From: Oscillospiraceae bacterium | GTDB taxonomy: Bacteria > Bacillota > Clostridia > Oscillospirales > Oscillospiraceae | Assembly (NCBI GenBank): GCA_021768185.1 | Contig: JAETNP010000010.1 | Coordinates: forward strand, 1-64,000 | DNA: 64,000 nucleotides | Direction of reading: 5' to 3' | Shown here: positions 59,206 to 64,000 of the stretch, in pieces | Numbering within the stretch: position 1 is the stretch's first letter | How the letters are laid out: each line of letters starts with the position of its first letter | Notes under the pieces: model-generated | What the model was told of the DNA's origin: nothing | The model's input: only the letters and a program-made list of their open reading frames with translations | Database searches by the model: none | Position numbers and translations under genes: made by a program

Positions 59206-59859
59206 ATGAAAGACCCGGCAGCCGTCTCCGCCATTATCGCGGAGCTGAAAAATCTGTATCCCGACGCGGTCTGTTCCCTGGACTTCGACCCGGACAAGGC
59301 ATATGAACTGCTGTTTTCCGTGCGCCTGGCGGCCCAGTGTACCGACGCCCGGGTGAACATGGTGACTCCCATCCTGTACGCCAAGTACCCCTCCCTGGAA
59401 GCCCTGGCAGCCGCCACGGAGGAGGAAGTGGGGGAGATCATCCACTCCACGGGCTTCTGGCGGGCCAAGGCACGGGACATCGTGGCCGCCAGCAAAATGC
59501 TGGTGGAGGAGTACGGCGGCAGGGTGCCGGATACCATGGAGGACCTGCTGCGCCTGCCCGGCGTGGGCCGGAAGACCGCCAATCTGATCCTGGGCGACGT
59601 ATACGGCCGGGAGGGCTACGTCTGCGACACCCACTGCATCCGGATCACCGGCCTGCTGGGCATCACCGACGGCAGCAAGGACCCCTTGAAGGTAGAGATG
59701 CAGCTGCGTAAGTGCATCCCCCCGGAGGAGAGCAGCGATTTCTGCCACCGGATGGTCCACCACGGCCGGGCAGTTTGCGTAGCCCGGCGGCCCGACTGCG
59801 CCAACTGTACCCTCCGCCCCTGGTGCGACCACTGGACCGGCAGGCAGGCGGAAGATTGA
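59206..59859 (+). CDS. nth: Endonuclease III
   Basis: A 217-aa DNA glycosylase/AP lyase that removes oxidized pyrimidines. Helix-hairpin-helix LLRLPGVGRKTANLIL with catalytic K123; D141 in CDTHCIR; and a 4Fe-4S cluster at C191-x6-C198-xx-C201-x5-C207. Length normal. It ends at a strong terminator. Confidence 0.96.
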   Translation: MKDPAAVSAIIAELKNLYPDAVCSLDFDPDKAYELLFSVRLAAQCTDARVNMVTPILYAKYPSLEALAAATEEEVGEIIHSTGFWRAKARDIVAASKMLVEEYGGRVPDTMEDLLRLPGVGRKTANLILGDVYGREGYVCDTHCIRITGLLGITDGSKDPLKVEMQLRKCIPPEESSDFCHRMVHHGRAVCVARRPDCANCTLRPWCDHWTGRQAED

Positions 59860-59903
59860 AAAATGTTCCCCCTCTCTCGCAGCGAGAGAGGGGGAACATT
59901 TTT
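59859..59903. terminator. Terminator after nth
   Basis: A perfect inverted repeat of about 22 bp (arm ending CCCCCTCTCTCGC), starting in the nth stop codon and ending TTTTT. Confidence 0.92.
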
Positions 59904-59951
59904 CACCCCCGGCACATATACTGGAAGGAAACCAAACCGGGAGGACACGGT

Positions 59952-60206
59952 ATGAGACAAAATAATCAATCCAAGCTCCAGCAGGCGCTGGGGGACAAGA
60001 AGCTGATGGAGCAGCTGGCCAACTCGCCGGACGCCCAGGCCCTGGCGGGTATGCTGGCCCAGGGTACGGACCAGGCGTCCCTGCAAAAGATCGCGGAGCG
60101 GGCCGCCAAGGGCGACACCGCCCAGCTCAAGTCATTGATCCAGTCCATCACCTCCACGCCCGGCGGCGCGGAGCTGCTGCAGAGGCTGGGAAACAACTTC
60201 AAGTAA
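59952..60206 (+). CDS. Small helical hypothetical protein of the Pro/Gly-rich operon
   Basis: 84 aa starting MRQNNQSKLQQALGDKKLMEQL; helices with NSPDAQALAGMLAQG and a DKIAERAAKGDTAQLK-like region. Start 59952 follows GGGAGGACACGGT. It resembles the next protein in using short amphipathic helices around SSPEA/NSPDA turns. No family known to me. Confidence 0.65.
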   Translation: MRQNNQSKLQQALGDKKLMEQLANSPDAQALAGMLAQGTDQASLQKIAERAAKGDTAQLKSLIQSITSTPGGAELLQRLGNNFK

Positions 60207-60239
60207 CACGGACTGCGCCGAAGAGGAGGGGATGGCCCG

Positions 60240-60659
60240 GTGAGCGACTTTGAGGAAAAACTGAATGCCATCCTGTCCAATCCGGAGGCCATGGGCCAGG
60301 TGATGAACCTGGCCCAGTCCCTGAATCTGGGCGGAGAGCCGTCCGGAAACGATGGGGCATCCAATCCGCCGCCCCAGGCGCCCCAGAACAACGCCGCCCC
60401 AGGCGGCGGCGTCACGGACGGTCTGGCGGGCCTGGGCAGCCTGCTGGGGCAGATCGACCCCAAGCTGATCAGCCGGCTGCTGCCCCTGGCGGGAGAGCTG
60501 GCGGGCGGCGGGAACGATGAGCGGATGCAGCTGCTGTACGCCCTGCGGCCCTTTTTGAAGCCGGAGCGCCGGGACAAGGTGGAGCGCGCGGCCAAGACCG
60601 CCCGGCTCATCCATGTGGGCAAGAAGCTGCTGCAGTCCATGGGGGAGAACAATGTATAA
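60240..60659 (+). CDS. Hypothetical protein with amphipathic helices and Pro/Gly linker
   Basis: 139 aa from GTG 60240. MSDFEEKLNAILSNPEAMGQVMNLAQSL begins like the preceding protein; a Pro/Gln/Gly linker at about 40-60 leads to LGQIDPKLISRLLPLAGELAGG and a basic helical tail (PFLKPERRDKVERAAK). Its stop overlaps the next start by 8 bp. The paralogy to the preceding gene and to coat/SpoIVA-associated proteins is only an impression. Confidence 0.65.
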   Translation: MSDFEEKLNAILSNPEAMGQVMNLAQSLNLGGEPSGNDGASNPPPQAPQNNAAPGGGVTDGLAGLGSLLGQIDPKLISRLLPLAGELAGGGNDERMQLLYALRPFLKPERRDKVERAAKTARLIHVGKKLLQSMGENNV

Positions 60660-61005
60660 CCGGTACATCCGCAACGACGCCGGACGGTACGAACGAATCC
60701 CGGTGGAGGACGCCGCCCCGCCGCCTCCGCCCCCGCCGCCGGGCAGCGGTCCACAGGAGCCGCCTCCGGGGCCGGGCGGCCCCGGAGGTCCCGGAAACTC
60801 CGGAGGCCCCGGAGGATTCCCGCCCCCGCCGGGAGGCGGTTCGCCGTCCTCCGGCAAGGGGCTGTTCTCCAGCGTCCTGGAGAAACTCAATTTAAAGGAC
60901 ATAGACACAGGAGATCTGCTTCTCCTGCTGATCATCTTTCTCCTGTTCCGGGAGGGCGGGGACGAGGAACTCCTCATCGCCCTGGGCCTGCTGCTTATTC
61001 TGTGA
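60652..61005 (+). CDS. Proline/glycine-rich tail-anchored membrane protein
   Basis: 117 aa from ATG 60652. A short head (MYNRYIRNDAGRYERIPVED) is followed by a PPPPPPPP and PG/GG-rich linker (20-75) and a hydrophobic C-terminal end (DTGDLLLLLIIFLLF, GGDEELLIALGLLLIL). Topology suggests an inner-membrane tail anchor or an oligomerizing hydrophobic strip. The head-linker-tail design recurs in Clostridia hypotheticals of unknown role. Confidence 0.65.
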   Translation: MYNRYIRNDAGRYERIPVEDAAPPPPPPPPGSGPQEPPPGPGGPGGPGNSGGPGGFPPPPGGGSPSSGKGLFSSVLEKLNLKDIDTGDLLLLLIIFLLFREGGDEELLIALGLLLIL

Positions 61006-61495
61006 CGCTTCCGCAGTCCGCAGGACCGCCCCGCAGCATTTTCAATCCGTGCTCCAGGGCGGGCAGCACCGCTTCCAGATTTTCCCGCACCGCCTTGGGG
61101 CTCCCCGGGAGGTTGACGATAAGGCTCCGCCCCCGGATGCCCGCCGCCGCCCGGGAGAGCATGGCCCGGGGCGTAATGGCCATGGACGCGGCCCGCATGG
61201 CCTCCGGGATGCCGGGGACCTGCCGCGGGCAGACCGCCAGGGTAGCCTCCGGCGTCACGTCCCGGGGGGAGAAGCCGGTGCCGCCGGAGGTGACGATGAG
61301 GGCAATGTCCCTCTCGTCCGCCAGCCGGACAAGCGCCGCCCGGATATCCGCCTCCTCGTCCGGAACGACGACCCGCTCCTCCACCTGATACCCCGCCGCT
61401 TCCAGCATCTCCGCCGCCGCGGGACCCGCCCCGTCGGGGCGCTCTCCCCGGAAGCTCCGGTCGCTGACCGTCACTACCGCCGCTGTATACATCAT
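60995..61495 (-). CDS. Molybdopterin adenylyltransferase (MogA/MoaB family)
   Basis: A 166-aa protein with MogA-type motifs SDRSFRGERPDGAGP, VTSGGTGFSPRDVTPEA and LPGSPKAVRENLEAVLPAL. It activates molybdopterin with AMP ahead of molybdate insertion. Start ATG 61495 follows AAGGAGGGCAT (a second ATG adjoins). It closes the molybdate operon, 9 bp after modC, and overlaps the convergent membrane-protein gene by 11 bp. Confidence 0.9.
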   Translation of the reverse strand: MMYTAAVVTVSDRSFRGERPDGAGPAAAEMLEAAGYQVEERVVVPDEEADIRAALVRLADERDIALIVTSGGTGFSPRDVTPEATLAVCPRQVPGIPEAMRAASMAITPRAMLSRAAAGIRGRSLIVNLPGSPKAVRENLEAVLPALEHGLKMLRGGPADCGSVTE

Positions 61496-61504
61496 ATGCC
61501 CTCC

Positions 61505-62566
61505 TTATTCTTTCAGTAACAGGATATCCTCCGGCGAAACGGAGACCCACAGGCGCATCCCTTCCGTCAGAGCCCTCTCCTCAGCCCGGTCCAGTTCCAT
61601 CCAGAGAGACGGCGCGGTCTCCGCCGCCCCCTCCGGGACAAGGGCCGCCGCCAGGGCGGACACATCGTCCATGACCCGGCGGACCCGGCAGGGGAAGGCG
61701 TTCTCCGCCCCCTCCTCCGCCGGGCGCACCCGCTCCGCCCGGACGCCCAGCAGGGAGAACCCCTCCCGCCAGGGACCGGCGGTGCGCAGCTTCACGTTCC
61801 ATTCCGGGACCCGCACCAGCCCCGGCTCCGTCTCCGGACAAGCCCGGACCACGTTCCTGCATCCGGAGATCCGGGCCGCGCCCGCCGTGCCGGGACGCTC
61901 GATCAGCTCCCGTATGCCAACTGCCGGGTCGGACTTTCCGCCCTCCAGCACACAGACCCTGCCGCAGCTGCGGCAGACCTCTCCCAGGTCGTGGCTGACC
62001 CATACCGCCGGTCCGCCGAAGCGCTCCAGCACATCCCGGAGCTCCTGCTCCAGCTGCCACCGGAGAGAGCTGTCCAGCGCCGAGAGGGGCTCGTCCAATA
62101 AGATTACCCGGGGCTCCGAGGCCAGAATCCGCGCCAGCGCCGTCCGCTGCTGCTGACCGCCGGAGAGCTGCCGGGGCAGCTGCTTTTCCGTGCCCTCCAG
62201 GCGCAGCATGGCGACAAGCTCCGCCGTACGCGCCCGCCGCCGCGCCCGGTCCAGATGGCCCAGAGAGGCGGCGATGTTCTGCTCCACGGTCATATTAGGG
62301 AAAAGGGCGTACTGCTGAAAGAGATACCCGACCCGCCGCTTCCGGGGCGGCAGGTCGATATGCCGCTCGCTGTCAAACAGCACCTCTCCGTCCAGCTCGA
62401 TCCGCCCCCAGTCCGGGCGGCGGATGCCCGCCACGCACTGGAGGGCAGTGCTCTTGCCGCTGCCGGAGGCCCCCAGCAGGGCCAGAATTTCCCCGTTTCC
62501 GGCGGAGAACTCCACGTCCAGCGTGAAATTCCTGTATTGCTTTCCGATCCGCACTGTCAGCGCCAC
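61505..62566 (-). CDS. modC: Molybdate ABC transporter ATP-binding protein
   Basis: A 353-aa protein: Walker A GASGSGKST, signature LSGGQQQR, Walker B ILLDEPLSALD, then an additional C-terminal MOP-like region. Start GTG 62566 follows GGAGGCGGGGAA and overlaps modB by 10 bp; the longer open frame upstream is antisense to modB. The C-terminal domain probably binds molybdate for feedback control. Confidence 0.9.
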   Translation of the reverse strand: MALTVRIGKQYRNFTLDVEFSAGNGEILALLGASGSGKSTALQCVAGIRRPDWGRIELDGEVLFDSERHIDLPPRKRRVGYLFQQYALFPNMTVEQNIAASLGHLDRARRRARTAELVAMLRLEGTEKQLPRQLSGGQQQRTALARILASEPRVILLDEPLSALDSSLRWQLEQELRDVLERFGGPAVWVSHDLGEVCRSCGRVCVLEGGKSDPAVGIRELIERPGTAGAARISGCRNVVRACPETEPGLVRVPEWNVKLRTAGPWREGFSLLGVRAERVRPAEEGAENAFPCRVRRVMDDVSALAAALVPEGAAETAPSLWMELDRAEERALTEGMRLWVSVSPEDILLLKE

Positions 62567-63225
62567 TTCCCCGCCTCCTTCCGCTCCAGCAGGTTCACCG
62601 CCAGCAGCACCGCCGCCGAGATGCCCAGATTCACCAGCACCCACCGCAGAGCCAGAGCGTCCTGGCCGGTGCGCCAGAGCTGATAGACGGTGGTGGAGAT
62701 GGCTGCGGTCCGCCCCGGGGTGTACCCGGCGATCATGGACGTGGCCCCGTACTCGCCCAGGGCCCGGGCGAAGGACAGCACCGTCCCCGCCAGGATTCCT
62801 TGGCGGCAGACCGGCATCCGGACGCGCCAGAAGATCCAGGTATTGCTCCGTCCCAGGGTCCGTCCCGCCTGGGCCAGGGTCTCGTCGAAGGACTCGAAAG
62901 CTCCCCGGGCCGTGCGGTACATCAGCGGGAAGGTCACCACCACGGTGGCAAACACGGCGGACCACCACTGCATGGTCAGCCGCACCCCGAAGTGCTCCAG
63001 CATCCAGGCTCCTGCGGGCCGCCGGGGCCCCAGCGCCAGCAGCAGCAGGTATCCCACCACCGTGGGCGGCAGCACCAGGGGCAGGGTGAGAACCACGTCC
63101 AGCAGTCCCTTCACCAGCCGGGGAGCTTTTGCGATGTAATAGGCCGCGAAGATGCCCAGGAAGAACACGACTCCGGTGGAAATGGCCGCAATGCGCAGGG
63201 AATTAACCAGCGGATACCAGTCCAT
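62557..63225 (-). CDS. modB: Molybdate ABC transporter permease
   Basis: A 222-aa permease with five or six membrane segments and a family end (IPTPLRW-like region replaced by GYTPGRTAAISTTVY). It begins MDWYPLVNSLRIAAISTGVVFFLGIFAAYYIAK. Between modA (3 bp) and modC (overlap). Confidence 0.93.
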   Translation of the reverse strand: MDWYPLVNSLRIAAISTGVVFFLGIFAAYYIAKAPRLVKGLLDVVLTLPLVLPPTVVGYLLLLALGPRRPAGAWMLEHFGVRLTMQWWSAVFATVVVTFPLMYRTARGAFESFDETLAQAGRTLGRSNTWIFWRVRMPVCRQGILAGTVLSFARALGEYGATSMIAGYTPGRTAAISTTVYQLWRTGQDALALRWVLVNLGISAAVLLAVNLLERKEAGKWR

Positions 63226-63228
63226 GGC

Positions 63229-64000
63229 TTACCCCAGGGGAGAGAATCCCACGCTCTCCAGCACCGCGGCTCCGTCGGCGGAGCGGACGTAGTCCAGAAA
63301 CGCCTGGGCTTCATCGGAATGCGCGCTGCCCGCCAGCACGGCGGCGGGATAGATGACCTGTCCGCACATCTCCTCCGTGGCGGTGTCCACCACGGTCAGA
63401 CCGGCGGAGAAGGCGTCGGTGCCGTAGATGATGCCGCAGTCCACCGCCCCCTCGGAAACCTGGGTGGTGACCTCCTTCACATTGGAGCCGTAGGTAAGAC
63501 AGCCGGAGGCCCCCAGAGCGGCCTCATCCAGGCCCCAGTAAGCAAATATCTTCTGGGTGTACTGCCCCACGGGTACGTCGCTGTTGCCCATAGCCAGCAG
63601 GATGCCGCTGCCCGCCTCCAAGCGCTCCTTCAGATCGTCGTAGCTCCGGATATTGGCCGGATTGCCCGCAGGAACAGCCAGGGCCACCTTGTTCTCCAGC
63701 AGATCAAAGCGGCTGCCGTCCAGCAGGAAGCTCCCCTCCTCCAGCTGGTCCATCTGCTTCTGACCGGCGGAGATAAAGGCGTCGCACACCGCGCCCTCCT
63801 CGATCTGGGTCTGCAGGGTGCCGGAGGAGTCGAAGTTGAAGGTCAGGGTAATATTGGGGTGGTCCTTTTTGTAGTTTTCGCCGATTTCTGTCAGCGTTTC
63901 CTGCATGGAGGCGGCAGCAAAAACGGTCAGCTCCACTTCCTTATTGTTCCCGCCGCAGGCGGTCAGGGCAAGTGCAAGTGTCAGCGCCAGAACCAGAGCC
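63229..64000 (-). CDS. modA: Molybdate-binding lipoprotein (5' end beyond the window)
   Basis: At least 257 codons. The frame continues past the window edge upstream; its visible N-terminal part is a signal sequence with lipobox ALTAC. The mature protein has the ModA pattern VFAAASMQETLTEIGENYKK and the ligand loop NFDSSGTLQTQIEEGA. It captures molybdate or tungstate outside the cell. Followed by modB after 3 bp. Confidence 0.93.
   Translation of the reverse strand, partial: ALVLALTLALALTACGGNNKEVELTVFAAASMQETLTEIGENYKKDHPNITLTFNFDSSGTLQTQIEEGAVCDAFISAGQKQMDQLEEGSFLLDGSRFDLLENKVALAVPAGNPANIRSYDDLKERLEAGSGILLAMGNSDVPVGQYTQKIFAYWGLDEAALGASGCLTYGSNVKEVTTQVSEGAVDCGIIYGTDAFSAGLTVVDTATEEMCGQVIYPAAVLAGSAHSDEAQAFLDYVRSADGAAVLESVGFSPLG

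Noticed and set aside
1..64000. CRISPR array, rRNA genes or complete prophage
   Set aside because: No regularly spaced direct repeats with unique spacers, no rRNA sequence and no phage structural genes were seen.

Overview
The window is a stretch of a high-GC, spore-forming Clostridia chromosome, most likely Oscillospiraceae (Flavonifractor/Lawsonibacter/Oscillibacter-like). The placement rests on spoVAC, a clostridial DUF951 gene, KamA, several CUT1-type sugar ABC systems with LacI/DeoR/ROK partners, AGGAGG ribosome-binding sites and dispersed palindromic repeats. It is an inference from gene content, not a taxonomic match.

Region 1 (163-17869) is an integrated, probably mobilizable element. 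It is bounded by two 45-nt copies of the 3' part of an initiator-type tRNA-Met(CAT). At each end is a pair of integrase arm-type repeats spaced 12 bp. The left end holds a tyrosine integrase, a DUF6809-like gene, a MobP3/MobL-type relaxase split by a one-base deletion, its ribbon-helix-helix accessory gene and a triple-hairpin oriT candidate. A deletion scar follows, where two truncated genes meet. The cargo (5424-16865) is a complete sucrose/fructan utilization locus: a LacI regulator, a DUF624/YesL protein with two envelope partners, two ABC permeases, a lipoprotein binding protein, a cytosolic GH32, a fructokinase and a surface GH32 lipoprotein. A hicAB pair with a nonsense codon in hicA closes the element.

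Region 2 (17825-21292) is the wreck of another tRNA-targeted element: an internally deleted integrase, a helicase fragment, an IS256-type transposase tail, an ArpU-like gene overrun by that tail, a small hypothetical gene and a DUF6017 replication-protein tail.

Region 3 (21370-39567) is ordinary chromosome: MarR regulator and KamA, tRNA-Gly, rsmA, a secreted protein with a degenerate deacetylase domain, a two-component system, a membrane HtrA protease, a membrane XRE regulator, a GDPD-like protein, nagB, an ABC exporter, spoVAC, rarA, an S1-domain protein, and DUF951 with a 31-aa membrane miniprotein.

Region 4 (39854-53867) is a second glycan locus: a GH3 glycosidase and divergent DeoR regulator, then a long leftward operon of binding protein, two permeases, GH29 alpha-L-fucosidase, an FG-GAP-like protein, a UlaG-like lactonase, a KDG-kinase-like PfkB protein and a UlaE-like epimerase, with a ROK protein upstream. 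The combination does not match a pathway I can name in full.

Region 5 (54018-64000) holds an ABC exporter with a frameshifted XRE regulator, a two-OB-fold SSB, an Ig-like lipoprotein, a thioesterase, endonuclease III, a three-gene proline/glycine-rich operon, and a leftward molybdate operon (modA partial, modB, modC, mogA/moaB). Two dispersed structured repeat families occur mainly between genes in regions 3-5.
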